Source: Desulfobacterium sp.
Lineage (GTDB): Bacteria > Desulfobacterota > Desulfobacteria > Desulfobacterales > Desulfobacteraceae
DNA length: 64,000 nt
Direction of reading: 5' to 3'
NCBI GenBank assembly: GCA_030145245.1
Contig: JAQYWC010000043.1
Span: 62,001 to 126,000, forward strand
Shown piece after piece: positions 43,147 to 53,167 of the stretch (position 1 is the stretch's first letter; the number at the start of each line of letters is the position of its first letter). The notes under the pieces are model-generated. The model was not told where the DNA came from and made no database searches. It saw only the letters and a list, made by a program, of their open reading frames with translations. The position numbers and the translations under genes are program-made.

Positions 43147-43818
43147 ATGGAAGAGATTCAGACCATGGAGATCAAGCGACACTGCAAACCCGCCTTTGAC
43201 AAGCTCCCGGAGGAGAAACAGGAGCGAATTCTCGGGGCGGCTGCCAGGGAGTTTGCCGCCATGGGATTTACAGCGGCAAACATCAATGTGATGGCAAAAA
43301 GGGCCGGCATCAGCATCGGCTCCATGTACAACTACTTCACCTCCAAGGAGGACCTGTTCCTGACAGTGAACGACCAGGGCTACGAGGTGATCGCAGAGGT
43401 GGTCAACACCGTTGCCGCCCAGGAGGGGGACATTTTCCACAAGATCGAGACCCTGATCCGGGCGGTCCAGAAATATGCACGGCTCCACACCGAGCTGAAC
43501 CAGATCTATCTCGACATCACCTCCCAGGGCCTCAGCCATCTCTCAAGCAAACTCTCCAACCAGCTTGAGACCATCACGGCCGGACTCTACCACCGGTTGA
43601 TCAAAGAGGCCCAGGACCAGGGGATCGTCTCATCCGCCATTGATCCCTTCATGGGAGCGTTCTGCATCGACAACCTCGTCGTCATGCTCCAGTACGCCTA
43701 TGCCTCCGACTATTTTGCCCAGCGGCTGAAGATTTTTGCAGGCGAAGACGCCCTGGACAACGACGAAAAAATGGTACAGGGAATCATGCTTTTCATCCGG
43801 AAAGCCCTGGCCCCCTGA
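43147..43818 (+). CDS. TetR/AcrR-family transcriptional regulator
   Basis: A 223-residue TetR regulator. The N-terminal DNA-binding part has QERILGAAAREFAAMGF, then ANINVMAKRAGISIGSMYNYFTSKEDLFL (residues about 24-75), the family helix-turn-helix. The C-terminal ligand domain is variable (IDPFMGAFCIDNLVVMLQ). GGAG precedes the ATG closely. It is divergent from the SCP2/aminotransferase/transketolase operon with a FadR-style palindrome between, so it probably represses that operon and itself. By analogy an acyl-CoA or similar ligand is likely, but this is unproven. Confidence 0.9.
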   Translation: MEEIQTMEIKRHCKPAFDKLPEEKQERILGAAAREFAAMGFTAANINVMAKRAGISIGSMYNYFTSKEDLFLTVNDQGYEVIAEVVNTVAAQEGDIFHKIETLIRAVQKYARLHTELNQIYLDITSQGLSHLSSKLSNQLETITAGLYHRLIKEAQDQGIVSSAIDPFMGAFCIDNLVVMLQYAYASDYFAQRLKIFAGEDALDNDEKMVQGIMLFIRKALAP

Positions 43819-43867
43819 CAGCCTGACGGCGAAGTTCCCGTAACAAGGGAAGGTCAAACCACCTGGG

Positions 43868-45586
43868 TCAATCCTGCTGCTGGATCATCCTGAGGGTTCT
43901 CATGCGGTTGATGGCGGCGGCAAGCTCAAGGGGCCTGAACCTTGCGTGATCGCCCACCACAAAGGGCATGAGAATGTCGAGCCCCTGTTCGTCCAGGTCC
44001 TTGTCCACCCTTGCAATCACCTGTTTAAGGGTTCTTTTACCGTCCATGTACTGCATGGCATGGAAGATGGCCCGGCCCATGGCCCGGGTCTGGGAGGTGT
44101 GGACGATCTGTTCAAGGTCCCAGAGATCGATCAGGGTATTGCCGAACACAATGGCCCGGTCTCCCTGGTTCTTTATCCGCTGGCGCCCCTCCCGGCCGGA
44201 TGGGTTGAAGCTCTTCTTAACCGGAATCCTGAGCCGTATCTTCCCCAGTTCTCCCCCGGCCTCGTTCCTGCGGCCGGTATCATGGGTTTCAACAATGGTG
44301 CGCGCCTTTTCGCTCACATCCAAGGGCGCGTAATTGGTCATCTGGATCACCTGGTCGGCAACGGCAAAATAGTCTCCGGAGCCGCCCATCACCAGAACCG
44401 TGGAGATCCCCCTCTCCCTGTGGAGCTGCTTTACCCTGTCCACAAAGGGAGTGATGGGTTCGTTCTCCTTTGCCACCAGCTGCTGCATCAACACATCGCG
44501 AACCATGAAGTTGGTTGCGCAGGTGTCCTCGTCAAGGAGCAGTGTGGTCGCCCCCGCCTCCATGGCTTCGGAAATGGCTGCGGCCTGGGAGGTGCTGCCG
44601 CTGGCATTGGCCGTGGAAAAAGCTTTGGTATCCTTTCCAAAAGGCAGGTTATTGATAAAGGGCGAAATATCTGTCTTCTCGATGCTCCTGCCGTCGGCAG
44701 CCCTGATCTTGAACGTCCCTGGCGTGCTCACGGCCAGCTCCCGCCCGTCCCCGGGCACATGGTTGTATACGCCAAGCTCCAGGGCGCTGAGCAGGGTGGA
44801 TTTTCCGTGGTACCCTCCCCCCAGGATCAGGGTCACCCCCTTGGGGATGCCAAGGCCTGCAACCTCTCCCCGGTTGGGAAGGTCCACCGTCACCCGGAAG
44901 CTTTCGGGAGAGGAAAACGGGACAACCGTGCCCTTGCCCAACGGCCGGGAATCTATGCCGCTTGCCCTGGGAAGAAGGGAGCCATCCGCGACAAATCCCA
45001 CCAGTCCCAGGGAATCGAGCTTATATCTCAGGAGATCGGCATCCTCGGCCACCTCGATATGCCCACGGATCTCGTTCAGATCAAGGCTTGACAGGAACAT
45101 GGAATGGTCTACGATCCTGGGAAGTTCATCAAAAAACATGACCCTTGCATTACGACCGGAGATTTTACGGCCAAAGGCGGGCAGCCCCATGAAGAACCGG
45201 GCCTCCACATGGTGCTGGTCCACGACCATGGCGCTGCGCTCAAGGATCTCCTGTTGGGGACGGTCGATGGTGACAAGACCGCTCTTGCCGATGCCCCGCT
45301 CCTGTTTTGCAAACCGCTGGCAGTTGCGATAAAATCTGCGGGTCAAAAAATCGCAAAAGGCTATGGTCCGGCTGGGGTTTGATGTGAGTTCCGGCCCAAA
45401 GCCTGTCCTGGATCGCTGAACCCTGACCCGGATCCTGCTGGGGTTGGAATAGGGGTCTCCCTGGACATGGTCGATAAAAAGAGTAAAGGATTTAAACCCG
45501 TACCTGCCCTTGATATCCTTATACGCCTTAAACCCCCTGCCGTCGATCCGGCTGAGGATCTCCCCCAGTTTTTTGCTGTTTTCCAT
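43868..45586 (-). CDS. Predicted ABC-class ATPase (COG3044)
   Basis: A 572-residue soluble ATPase of the COG3044 family (PF09818), function unknown. The ATG at 45586 has AAGGAAA upstream; an open stretch continues to 45778 but lacks a site. Motifs are the N-terminal RIDGRGFKAYKDIKG, an unusual Walker A GGGYHGKSTLL, and a Walker B-like TTLLLDEDTCATNF. The C-terminal part has QTRAMGRAIFHAM. Length matches the family. No membrane segments are present. It converges with the TetR gene and is divergent from the REC-HD-GYP gene, so it appears to stand alone. Confidence 0.85.
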   Translation of the reverse strand: MENSKKLGEILSRIDGRGFKAYKDIKGRYGFKSFTLFIDHVQGDPYSNPSRIRVRVQRSRTGFGPELTSNPSRTIAFCDFLTRRFYRNCQRFAKQERGIGKSGLVTIDRPQQEILERSAMVVDQHHVEARFFMGLPAFGRKISGRNARVMFFDELPRIVDHSMFLSSLDLNEIRGHIEVAEDADLLRYKLDSLGLVGFVADGSLLPRASGIDSRPLGKGTVVPFSSPESFRVTVDLPNRGEVAGLGIPKGVTLILGGGYHGKSTLLSALELGVYNHVPGDGRELAVSTPGTFKIRAADGRSIEKTDISPFINNLPFGKDTKAFSTANASGSTSQAAAISEAMEAGATTLLLDEDTCATNFMVRDVLMQQLVAKENEPITPFVDRVKQLHRERGISTVLVMGGSGDYFAVADQVIQMTNYAPLDVSEKARTIVETHDTGRRNEAGGELGKIRLRIPVKKSFNPSGREGRQRIKNQGDRAIVFGNTLIDLWDLEQIVHTSQTRAMGRAIFHAMQYMDGKRTLKQVIARVDKDLDEQGLDILMPFVVGDHARFRPLELAAAINRMRTLRMIQQQD

Positions 45587-45772
45587 GACCGTTTCCTTAT
45601 GATTGAGATATGTTCCATCTATACCCCCGCCAGCTTCAAAATGCAATGGCAAGGGCTTCCCCCAACAGGGCGTTTCCCAACGCTCTTTTTCCTCAAAGCC
45701 GCATTTCCCCCGCCGATTTTTCCCTTGCGGCACACTCAAAATATTGGTATTAATTAGGTTAATGTATCTATT

Positions 45773-45784
45773 TCTCACGTGAGA
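45773..45784. promoter_or_regulatory. TCTCACGTGAGA palindrome in a divergent gap
   Basis: A perfect 12-bp palindrome lies between the starts of the COG3044 ATPase and HD-GYP genes, about 100 bases before the latter. It may be a regulator site. No protein can be assigned. Confidence 0.3.
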
Positions 45785-45885
45785 CCCTGGCCCCGGGCAG
45801 AGACCCGTTTCCTGCCCCGTTAGAATCGTTCATTCCCACGAATTCACAAGTTCTTTATCATCACAATTCAACAAAGGACCGAGCC

Positions 45886-47436
45886 ATGACTGATGACAGC
45901 CTCTTTGCCGATGAAATTGAAGAGGAGAGTGACGGCGGTTTAAAGTTACCAAAGCCTCCCGGCTGGAAGGTGTTGATCGCCGACGATGAAGAGGAGGTCC
46001 ACTCCACCACCCGCCTGGTATTGGGCGATTTTGATTTTGAAGGCCGGGGCCTGGAGTTTATCAGCGCCTACTCCGGAACCGAGGCCCTGGCTGTGATGAA
46101 AGAGCACACGGACATCGCCGTCATCCTGCTGGATGTGGTGATGGAGACCAACAGCGCAGGCCTGGATGCGGTCAGGGTTATCCGGGAGGAGCTGCAAAAC
46201 AACCTGGTCCGCATCATTCTTCGCACCGGCCAGCCGGGCCAGGCGCCGGAACGTAAGGTGATCACCGATTTTGATATCAACGATTACAAAGACAAGACCG
46301 AGCTTACGGTCCAGAGGCTGTTCACCGCCCTCTACAGCGCCCTTCGATCCTACCGGGATCTTACGTCCATCGACAGGAACAGGACCGGCCTGAAATACAT
46401 CATCGACGCATCCGGCAGCCTGTTCCAGCAGAACTCCATCAAAAAACTTGCCAAGGGGGTACTCACCCAGATCATCGCCCTTTTGGGGCTTCAAAACTCC
46501 ATCTTCGTAGAGCGGGGGGGATTCACCGCAGCCCAAAAGAGCGACGGACAGCTGGAGATCATCGCCACCACCGGAAAATATGCAGAAAACGGCATCAGCA
46601 ACGCTCACCTTACCATCGCACCTGAGATGAAATCCAAGATCCGGCAGGTGGCAGAGGAAGAGAGCAGCAAATTCTTCGGCAACGACTATGTGGGCCACTT
46701 CCCCACCCAGAAGGAGAAACAGCACATCATCTATCTGGAAAACTGCGGGGAAAGACAAGACGAGCAGGATATCGATCTCTTGAAAATTTTCACCACCAAT
46801 GTGGGGATTGCCTTTGACAACGTCTACCTGAACCAGGAGATCATCGACACCCAGAAGGAAGTGATCCTGCGCCTGGGGGAAGTTGTGGAAACCCGCTCCA
46901 AGGAGACCGCCTTCCACGTGGTGAGGGTCGCCGAGTATATCGGGATTATTGCCGAGGGCATGGGGCTTTCCGAGGAGGAGACAAACCTTCTCAAACTTGC
47001 CTCGCCCATGCACGACATCGGCAAAATCGGCATCCCCGACTCCATTCTCCTCAAGCCCGGCCACCTGAACGACGACGAGTTTGCCATGATGAAGACCCAC
47101 GCCTATATAGGATACCGCATCCTCAAGGGGTCCACCCGGGAACTGCTTAAAACAGCGGCCGTCATCGCCTACACCCACCACGAACGCTGGGACGGTTCAG
47201 GCTACCCAAGAAGGCTTGCCAAAGATAAGATTCCCCTGTATGGGCGCATCACCTGCTTTGCCGACATCTTTGACGCCCTGCTGACGGATCGCGTTTACAA
47301 GAAGGCATGGTCCGTGAGCAGGGTGGAACACTTCATTACCGAACAAAACGGAAAGACCTTTGATCCGGATGTTGTAGACGCCTACATCAGGAACCGGGAC
47401 AAACTCATGGCCGTCCGGGAACAGTACAGGGATTAA
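45886..47436 (+). CDS. Response regulator with DUF3369 and HD-GYP domains
   Basis: A 516-residue c-di-GMP phosphodiesterase. The receiver (about 28-150) has [11 protein letters not shown] and the Asp in [19 protein letters not shown]3369 domain (about 155-320) follows. The HD-GYP domain (about 330-510) has [33 protein letters not shown] and [15 protein letters not shown], so the metal and GYP motifs are complete. No kinase is adjacent. Its stop overlaps the convergent nfo gene by 4 bases. The DUF3369 domain's function is unknown, but this combination is common in deltaproteobacteria. Confidence 0.92.
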   Translation: MTDDSLFADEIEEESDGGLKLPKPPGWKVLIADDEEEVHSTTRLVLGDFDFEGRGLEFISAYSGTEALAVMKEHTDIAVILLDVVMETNSAGLDAVRVIREELQNNLVRIILRTGQPGQAPERKVITDFDINDYKDKTELTVQRLFTALYSALRSYRDLTSIDRNRTGLKYIIDASGSLFQQNSIKKLAKGVLTQIIALLGLQNSIFVERGGFTAAQKSDGQLEIIATTGKYAENGISNAHLTIAPEMKSKIRQVAEEESSKFFGNDYVGHFPTQKEKQHIIYLENCGERQDEQDIDLLKIFTTNVGIAFDNVYLNQEIIDTQKEVILRLGEVVETRSKETAFHVVRVAEYIGIIAEGMGLSEEETNLLKLASPMHDIGKIGIPDSILLKPGHLNDDEFAMMKTHAYIGYRILKGSTRELLKTAAVIAYTHHERWDGSGYPRRLAKDKIPLYGRITCFADIFDALLTDRVYKKAWSVSRVEHFITEQNGKTFDPDVVDAYIRNRDKLMAVREQYRD

Positions 47437-48278
47437 GACTTGCAAAACCCTTTTAGCTGATTGATCTCACTTGCCCAAATGGAGGAATCCGGGGTTTCAA
47501 GGATCAGGGGAATGTTATCAAACCGATCATCCTTCGCTATTCTCTCAAAGGCCTCCATGCCCAGGGTTCCAAGACCAAGGCTCTCATGGCGGTCAACCTT
47601 GGAGCCCATCTCTTTTTTGGAGTCGTTGAGGTGCATTCCCTTTAGATACTTCAACCCGATTGCGGTGTCAAACGTCTGCCAGGTGTCTTCAAATCCCTTT
47701 TCGCTCTTAAGATCGTAGCCTGCTGAAAAGGCATGGCAGGTGTCGATACACACCCCGACCCGGGTCTTGTCATGGACCCGGTTAATGATGGCCGCAAGCT
47801 GGGAGAAATCAAATCCGACATTGGTTCCCTGGCCTGCGGTGTTCTCGATCACGGCAGTAACGCCCCGGGTCTTCTCCAGGGCAATGTTGATGGAGTCGGC
47901 AATGGTTGCAAGACAGGTGTCGAGCTCGATCTTTCCAAGATGGCTTCCCGGATGAAAGTTGAGGGAACCAAGGCCCAGCTGCTCGCACCGCTCCATCTCA
48001 TCCACAAAGGCGTTCCTTGACTTTTCAAGGGCCTCCTTGTCAGGGTGACCAAGGTTGATAAGGTAGCTGTCATGGGCCAGAATCTGGTCAGGATGATAAC
48101 CGTATGTGTCGCAGGCCTTTTTAAACCCCAGGATGTTCTCAGGAGTCAGGGGCTTTGCCGTCCACCGGCGCTGGTTCTTGGTAAACAGGGCAAAGGCTGT
48201 TGCCCCGATATCATGGGCGTTTTTCGGAGCGTTCTCAACGCCCCCTGCCGCACTTACGTGGGCTCCTATATATTTCAT
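47433..48278 (-). CDS. nfo: Endonuclease IV (AP endonuclease)
   Basis: A 281-residue base-excision repair enzyme that cleaves DNA at abasic sites. It starts [16 protein letters not shown] and shows the zinc-binding motifs of the family: [29 protein letters not shown] and HLNDSK, with DRHESLGLG. All metal ligands expected in Nfo appear present. Length matches E. coli Nfo (285). Its 3' end overlaps the convergent HD-GYP gene by 4 bases; its start faces the small zinc-finger gene. Confidence 0.95.
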   Translation of the reverse strand: MKYIGAHVSAAGGVENAPKNAHDIGATAFALFTKNQRRWTAKPLTPENILGFKKACDTYGYHPDQILAHDSYLINLGHPDKEALEKSRNAFVDEMERCEQLGLGSLNFHPGSHLGKIELDTCLATIADSINIALEKTRGVTAVIENTAGQGTNVGFDFSQLAAIINRVHDKTRVGVCIDTCHAFSAGYDLKSEKGFEDTWQTFDTAIGLKYLKGMHLNDSKKEMGSKVDRHESLGLGTLGMEAFERIAKDDRFDNIPLILETPDSSIWASEINQLKGFCKS

Positions 48279-48428
48279 GGCATCCTTCTTTATTCTTTAT
48301 TCTTATTGCTATTTTACTTTATTACTTTATCGCTTTATAACCATGGCCAGGAGAATAGCCCCAAACCCATCCCGGAATCAAGGAAAAACAAGGCCGCAAC
48401 CAATAACCCATACACCAGGAGGTATCCC

Positions 48429-48791
48429 ATGCAGTGTGACAGGTGCAACCAATCAATCAAAAAGGAAGAACTTCACAAACACAACGGCAGTCTCCTTTGC
48501 GAGGAGTGCTACATGGACGCCCTCTCCCCTGCCCGGAGCTGCGATCCATGGGCCAGAAACAGCGCAAAGAATTTCGTCAGGGAGACGGGATCCATCGCAG
48601 CGATCAACGAGACCCAGGCAAGGATACTCGGTCTTTTGAAGCGTAACAACGGCGGCATGGAAATCTCGGTCATGGCCGAGGCCCTGGAGATAGCGATGTT
48701 TGACCTGAAGCGGGAGATCGCAACCCTGCACCACCTGGAAAAGGTGAGATCCGGGACCCGGGACGGCAAGGTGCTCATCTCCCTGTGGTGA
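48429..48791 (+). CDS. Small LIM-like zinc-finger protein with predicted helix-turn-helix
   Basis: A 120-residue protein starting at ATG 48429 with GGAGG 6 bases upstream; the much longer open frame before it overlaps nfo and is ignored. The N-terminus has CDRCNQSIKKEELHKHNG followed by CEECYMD, a four-Cys zinc finger. The C-terminal half (ARILGLLKRNNGGMEISVMAE, FDLKREIATLHHLEKVRSG) looks like a winged-helix. It may be a small DNA- or RNA-binding regulator. I do not recognise a named family. Confidence 0.65.
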   Translation: MQCDRCNQSIKKEELHKHNGSLLCEECYMDALSPARSCDPWARNSAKNFVRETGSIAAINETQARILGLLKRNNGGMEISVMAEALEIAMFDLKREIATLHHLEKVRSGTRDGKVLISLW

Positions 48792-48880
48792 TGCTATAGC
48801 TCCTGTTATAGGAACAGAGCCCATTCCCTGTTAAAAAGAGTAAAGCAATCAATTCGGGTGCAAACGTTTAGAAAAAGAAG

Positions 48881-48910
48881 TTACGCCGGGAAGTCTCCTT
48901 CCCGGCGTAA
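48881..48910 (-). terminator. 13-bp hairpin terminator after the AOR gene
   Basis: TTACGCCGGGAAG and CTTCCCGGCGTAA form a perfect 13-bp stem with a 4-base loop. On the minus strand it follows the AOR stop by 7 bases and is followed by CTTCTTTTTC, so it fits an intrinsic terminator. A nearly identical hairpin lies at 58502-58531. Confidence 0.7.
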
Positions 48911-48917
48911 ACTGAAG

Positions 48918-50819
48918 TTATTTTACGTCGATACCCTCAGCATATTCCGACAAGCCCAGATTTTCCAGCGTGTCTGTGTTGGGGATTCCGGTCGCCAGAT
49001 CCCATCCGCGGGATTCATAGTACTCTTTGAGCATCTGATCATAATTCCGGATACCGCATTCAGGTGTATCTTTATAGCTCCCGAATTCAGGAACCTTTTT
49101 GACCCGGGAAGGCAACTGGTCGTCGGCAACACCAAGGCCCTCACGGACATTGAATAACCGCTGCAGATTCAAGGTTCTTGAACCGACTCTGATCAACTCT
49201 TTTTCGGTCATGTCCCATCCGGTTGTGGCATTGAGCATTTCAAGCCACAAATCCGGGCTCAGGCCGGCATAGCTCATGAACTTACAGGTGGTCAGAATAT
49301 CCGGTAGAACCATACCATCCTGGAGCAGGGCACAATCCGTGCCCTTGCCTTTTTCATCCCAGCGGCCAACGGTTTCCGGATCCCGGACCCCGTGTTTTTG
49401 CATGCCCCAATCCATTTTACCCCGGTCAAAGGCCATCCCTTCCAGGGGATGAATATGGCACATGCCACGATTGGCAGTTCCGTATGCCACGGCAAGAACC
49501 TTACCGGAACGGCCGTCATGGGCAGGACCTTCCAGCCCTTTCACATGAACGGCAAATTCAGAGGCGCCCCGGCCGATCTTTTCAGCCGCAACTTTGACCC
49601 CGTCAGCCAGAAGATCCCCCAGCCCCTCACGGTTACAGATCATTTTAAGCAGTTTGGGCAGCACATCGGGATTTCCCCATTCCAGGTCAAGCCCCCCAAG
49701 CAGTTCCGGCGGCAGAAGATTGCGCTCCATACACTCCATGGCAAAGCCGATCACCGCCCCGGATGAAATGGTATCCATCCCCATATCATTGCAAAGATAA
49801 TCGCAATGGACCGCGGCGTTCATGTCCTTGTTCACGACAAATGCAGTAAATGCGGAGATACTTTCATATTCACCGCCCTCATGAACGGGTGTTGCAAACG
49901 GCCCTTCCTTGACCTGTACAATACGGCCACAGGCAATGGGACAGCCGGAATAGCATCCGTTTGCACGTACCAGATTTTTTTCCTGGAACATATCAAACAA
50001 CTCAGGCCCCTTTCCCCAGCTGTTGGATTTCCAGTTTTTGGTGGGCCAGTCCCCATCTTCATCATTGGCAGCCATATCGCCAATGGTGCCATATTTGTGA
50101 AACCCGTCACGCATCTCATCGGATCGAACCGTTTTCATGGCATGTCTGGTGGCAGCCAAAAATCGTTTCTTGTCCCCATGCCCGGCCTTTTGATTACCCC
50201 CAACGCACACCGCCAAAAGTTTTTTGGACCCAAGTACTGCCCCGCCGCCCCCACGGCCTGCTGCGCGATCCCGCAGCATCACAGAGGAAAATTTCACCAT
50301 ATTTTCACCGGCAGGGCCAATGGTCATGGCAGAGCCACGGGCGACATCTTTAAGGATATTTTCTTCCAGCCAGTCGGTTTTTTCATAAACGGTTTTCCCT
50401 GCAATTGGCGCGGCGTCATGGAGTTGGGCACAGCCATTGATCACCGACAAAAATTTCGGCGTATCGGATTTGCCTTCAACCACAATAAAATCCACACCGG
50501 CACGCCGCATATCCGGCCCGAAATTTCCGCCGCAACGGGACTCGCCCCAGGCATTGGTCTGGGGCGATTTAAAACAGACCATGACACTTCCGCCCCCGGG
50601 AACCAGGTTCTCAGACAAAGGGCTGGTTGAAAAAATTATTTTATTATCCGGCCCCAGGGGATCGGCTTTGGCCGGAACCTCCGTGTACAGCAAATGGGCT
50701 GAATACCCGGCACCGCCAATAAATTTGCGTGCAATTTTGGGATCAACGTCTTCCAGGGTGCACACACTGGCCGTTAAATTTACCCGTAACAGTTTACCTG
50801 CATATCCGGCTAACATCAT
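48918..50819 (-). CDS. aor: Aldehyde:ferredoxin oxidoreductase
   Basis: A 633-residue tungsten/molybdenum-pterin enzyme that oxidises aldehydes to acids with ferredoxin. The start at 50819 has AAGGA about 10 bases upstream. Motifs include GYAGKLLRVNLT at the N-terminus, GGAGYSAHLLY and AWGESRCGGNFGPDM. The [4Fe-4S] Cys are in CYSGCPIAC near 287 and in TTCKFM near 508. Length is typical for AOR (605-650). It is the last gene of a leftward group with MoaD and ThiF, which could supply the pterin dithiolene sulfur. Neighbouring serine dehydratase and epoxide hydrolase suggest a catabolic pathway making an aldehyde. Confidence 0.93.
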   Translation of the reverse strand: MMLAGYAGKLLRVNLTASVCTLEDVDPKIARKFIGGAGYSAHLLYTEVPAKADPLGPDNKIIFSTSPLSENLVPGGGSVMVCFKSPQTNAWGESRCGGNFGPDMRRAGVDFIVVEGKSDTPKFLSVINGCAQLHDAAPIAGKTVYEKTDWLEENILKDVARGSAMTIGPAGENMVKFSSVMLRDRAAGRGGGGAVLGSKKLLAVCVGGNQKAGHGDKKRFLAATRHAMKTVRSDEMRDGFHKYGTIGDMAANDEDGDWPTKNWKSNSWGKGPELFDMFQEKNLVRANGCYSGCPIACGRIVQVKEGPFATPVHEGGEYESISAFTAFVVNKDMNAAVHCDYLCNDMGMDTISSGAVIGFAMECMERNLLPPELLGGLDLEWGNPDVLPKLLKMICNREGLGDLLADGVKVAAEKIGRGASEFAVHVKGLEGPAHDGRSGKVLAVAYGTANRGMCHIHPLEGMAFDRGKMDWGMQKHGVRDPETVGRWDEKGKGTDCALLQDGMVLPDILTTCKFMSYAGLSPDLWLEMLNATTGWDMTEKELIRVGSRTLNLQRLFNVREGLGVADDQLPSRVKKVPEFGSYKDTPECGIRNYDQMLKEYYESRGWDLATGIPNTDTLENLGLSEYAEGIDVK

Positions 50820-50832
50820 TCTAAATATTTCC

Positions 50833-51111
50833 TTATCCACCGATTAAGAATCGGTTGCATTTTATATGTTGGTTTTCTTTGAGTTCAATGGAATAGTCGG
50901 TGATCACAACCCCGTCAATGGACAGGGTGATGGGTCCCCGGAAGAATTTCTTTTCCCGATTCCACACGGACCCGGGCAGTTGGCTGCCCACGTGCCCGTC
51001 AATCCGACGAATAAGATCATTGACCGTACTATGTTCCGGCAGATCAAACGCGTGCATATCAAAGGGAAATTTTTCCCTGAGCATCCCGCATATTTCCAGC
51101 ACAATTTTCAT
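50833..51111 (-). CDS. MoaD/ThiS-like sulfur-carrier protein
   Basis: A 92-residue ubiquitin-like protein that starts KIVLEICGMLREKF and ends in LIGG, the di-Gly tail needed for adenylation and thiocarboxylation. It has HSTVNDLIRRID and a central GPITLSIDGVVITDY strand. It follows the ThiF-like gene by 13 bases and the AOR gene begins 13 bases later, so it is probably the dedicated sulfur carrier for the AOR pterin cofactor. Use in a thiamine or cysteine pathway is less likely from context. Confidence 0.85.
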   Translation of the reverse strand: MKIVLEICGMLREKFPFDMHAFDLPEHSTVNDLIRRIDGHVGSQLPGSVWNREKKFFRGPITLSIDGVVITDYSIELKENQHIKCNRFLIGG

Positions 51112-51124
51112 GGATGGAACCTCC

Positions 51125-51892
51125 TTATTGTTCTGCGTCCGAACCCAGGTTCCCGCACACGGGACACCCTGCAGACCGATGGGCAGACAGTTTCCCTATC
51201 TCCTGGCACATGCCGTCGTAACAATAGATCCGATTGTTTTTCAGCATCCTTGTACCGGTAAGGGCCCCAACCGCCATTGACGCCATCATGCTGCCAACGA
51301 TGCCCGCAGTGGCACCCAACACCCAGACCGGATGGATCATGGGCGTTGAGGCCTGTTTTTTCTCCAGATAACACCCCAGGCAAACATAATCTTTTAATCC
51401 GGGATCCATATACAGCACCTGCCCCTGATACTCTTCGCAGGCACCATGGAGCAACGGGATGTTATGGGCAAAGCATGTTTGTATGGCAATTTTTCTTGCA
51501 TCAAAACTGTCCAGGCAATCCAGAACCATGGAATATGAACCGGCCTGGGTACCCGGCACAACAACGTCTGCATTATCTGAAGTCAAATAGGCATTGATAC
51601 CCCCCACCTTCACCCGGGGAGCCATTTTTTCAACGGCCCGGACCGCACAGTCCACTTTGGATTTGCCGATGTCATCCCCTGTGTACAGAAACTGCCTGTT
51701 TAAATTGGAAAGCCCGACAACATCTCCGTCACAAAGGGTCATCCGGCCGACACCGGCCATTGAAAGATAGGTGGCAACGGCACATCCAAGCCCGCCAACC
51801 CCCAAAATAAGAACAGAGCTGTTTTGCAGTTTTTTCTGGGCCTTGATTCCAAAACCCGGCATATTCACCTGACGGTCATACCTGGCAGACAT
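51125..51892 (-). CDS. ThiF/MoeB-family adenylyltransferase (E1-like)
   Basis: A 255-residue E1-like enzyme that should adenylate the C-terminal Gly of the adjacent MoaD-like protein. The ATG at 51892 has AGGAG 7 bases upstream. It has the nucleotide-binding GVGGLGCAVATYL, where Cys replaces the common Ser, DGDVVGLSNLNRQFLY and DCLDSFDARK. Two CxxC pairs, CLGC and CPVC, can bind zinc. The frame is open further upstream (to 51997), but that overlaps the serine dehydratase. Its role as the MoaD activator for AOR is inferred from position. Confidence 0.88.
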   Translation of the reverse strand: MSARYDRQVNMPGFGIKAQKKLQNSSVLILGVGGLGCAVATYLSMAGVGRMTLCDGDVVGLSNLNRQFLYTGDDIGKSKVDCAVRAVEKMAPRVKVGGINAYLTSDNADVVVPGTQAGSYSMVLDCLDSFDARKIAIQTCFAHNIPLLHGACEEYQGQVLYMDPGLKDYVCLGCYLEKKQASTPMIHPVWVLGATAGIVGSMMASMAVGALTGTRMLKNNRIYCYDGMCQEIGKLSAHRSAGCPVCGNLGSDAEQ

Positions 51893-51905
51893 GGCCTGAC
51901 TCCTT

Positions 51906-53132
51906 TTATTGCCCAGGGGATTCTTCATTTTTCCGGCTCTTATACATCCCGGCAAGGCCTCCCACGGAGGTTTCCCGGTATAAACTTGGCAGATCATGGC
52001 CGGTCTGCTTCATCACCGAAACCACTTCATCAAAGGAAATCAGGTGGGACCCATCCGACAAAATGGACATCTGAGCCGCAGACAAGGCCCGGGTGGCGGC
52101 ACAGGCATTTCTTTCGATACAGGGAATTTGCACAAGGCCGTCCACAGGATCACAGGTCAGTCCCAGATGATGCTCAAGCCCCATTTCAGCGGCATACTCA
52201 ATCTGACGCAAGGATCCGCCCAACAGCTGACACACAGCCGCAGCCGCCATGGCACAGGCCGACCCCACCTCTCCCTGGCACCCCACTTCCGCACCTGAAA
52301 TGGAGGCATTTTTTTTAATGACATTGCCGAAAACCCCTGCCGTGGCCAAGGCCTTGACCATGTCCGGGTCCGTCAGGCTTTGTTTTTTCTGCATAGAATA
52401 CAAAACAGCCGGAACAATCCCGCAGGACCCGCAGGTAGGTGCGGTCACAATGGTTCCCCCTCCGGCATTTTCCTCTGCAACAGCCAGGGCATAGGCTGTT
52501 ATCAAACCGGTTTCCTGCATATCTTCTGCGGCAGACCGGGTTCTCTGATAATAGGTCCAGGCCTTCCGGCCAAGTCCGATGGATCCCGGTAAAACCCCTT
52601 GGGAATTCAGCCCTCTCTCCACAGCGGCTTTCATGGCATGCCAGACAGATTCCAAATGTTCAAATACGGTCTTGTTTTCATGTTCTGCAACATATTCCCA
52701 ATAGGTGATTCCCCTTTGGGCACATTGATCCATGATTTCCTGAAGATTTTTATGGGGATATACCGGTTCAGCCTGTGTAACAATATCCTCCGGGGTACGA
52801 ACACTGCCCCCGCCCACACTGAAATAGATCTGTGATCCCAGCAAAGCGGCGGACGATGAAAAGGCTTCAAATTTCATCCCGTTGGGATGCTGGGGCAAAC
52901 TGTGATCCGGCTGCCAGATCAGGGTCAGTTTTTCCCGGCCAAAAACCGCATACAAAGCCTGGTCCGTTAAATGCCCTTTGCCTGTTGCGGCAAGACTGCC
53001 ATACAAAGTGACCCGGTACTGATCCGCCTGGGGATAGCGGGCAGCAAACCGCTCCCCGGCGAATCTTGGTCCCATGGTATGGCTTGACGATGGACCAAGC
53101 CCGATACGATAAAGTGCTTTTAAACTCTCCAT
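51906..53132 (-). CDS. sdaA: L-serine dehydratase, iron-sulfur type, single chain
   Basis: A 408-residue L-serine ammonia-lyase, converting L-serine to pyruvate and ammonia. It opens with IGLGPSSSHTMGP, the beta-domain motif, and has TCGSCGIVPAV and EVGCQGEVGSACAMAAAA, with the third Cys region CIERNACAA, so the [4Fe-4S] ligands are present. Both domains are fused, as in SdaA. AAGGA lies about 6 bases before the ATG. It is next to the ThiF gene (13 bases), in the AOR group. Why serine degradation is coupled with AOR is unclear; a related amino-acid substrate is possible. Confidence 0.9.
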   Translation of the reverse strand: MESLKALYRIGLGPSSSHTMGPRFAGERFAARYPQADQYRVTLYGSLAATGKGHLTDQALYAVFGREKLTLIWQPDHSLPQHPNGMKFEAFSSSAALLGSQIYFSVGGGSVRTPEDIVTQAEPVYPHKNLQEIMDQCAQRGITYWEYVAEHENKTVFEHLESVWHAMKAAVERGLNSQGVLPGSIGLGRKAWTYYQRTRSAAEDMQETGLITAYALAVAEENAGGGTIVTAPTCGSCGIVPAVLYSMQKKQSLTDPDMVKALATAGVFGNVIKKNASISGAEVGCQGEVGSACAMAAAAVCQLLGGSLRQIEYAAEMGLEHHLGLTCDPVDGLVQIPCIERNACAATRALSAAQMSILSDGSHLISFDEVVSVMKQTGHDLPSLYRETSVGGLAGMYKSRKNEESPGQ

Positions 53133-53167
53133 TGGAATCCTTGATAAAACGTTACATGGATGACGAT

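Noticed and set aside
43946-47181. Open frames of about 381 and 411 codons antisense to the COG3044 ATPase and the HD-GYP gene
   Set aside because: They are mirror frames of well-identified genes, with no family motif and no ribosome-binding site that fits.
48045-48428. An N-terminal extension of the small zinc-finger protein
   Set aside because: It overlaps nfo on the other strand; GGAGG before the ATG at 48429 gives a better start.
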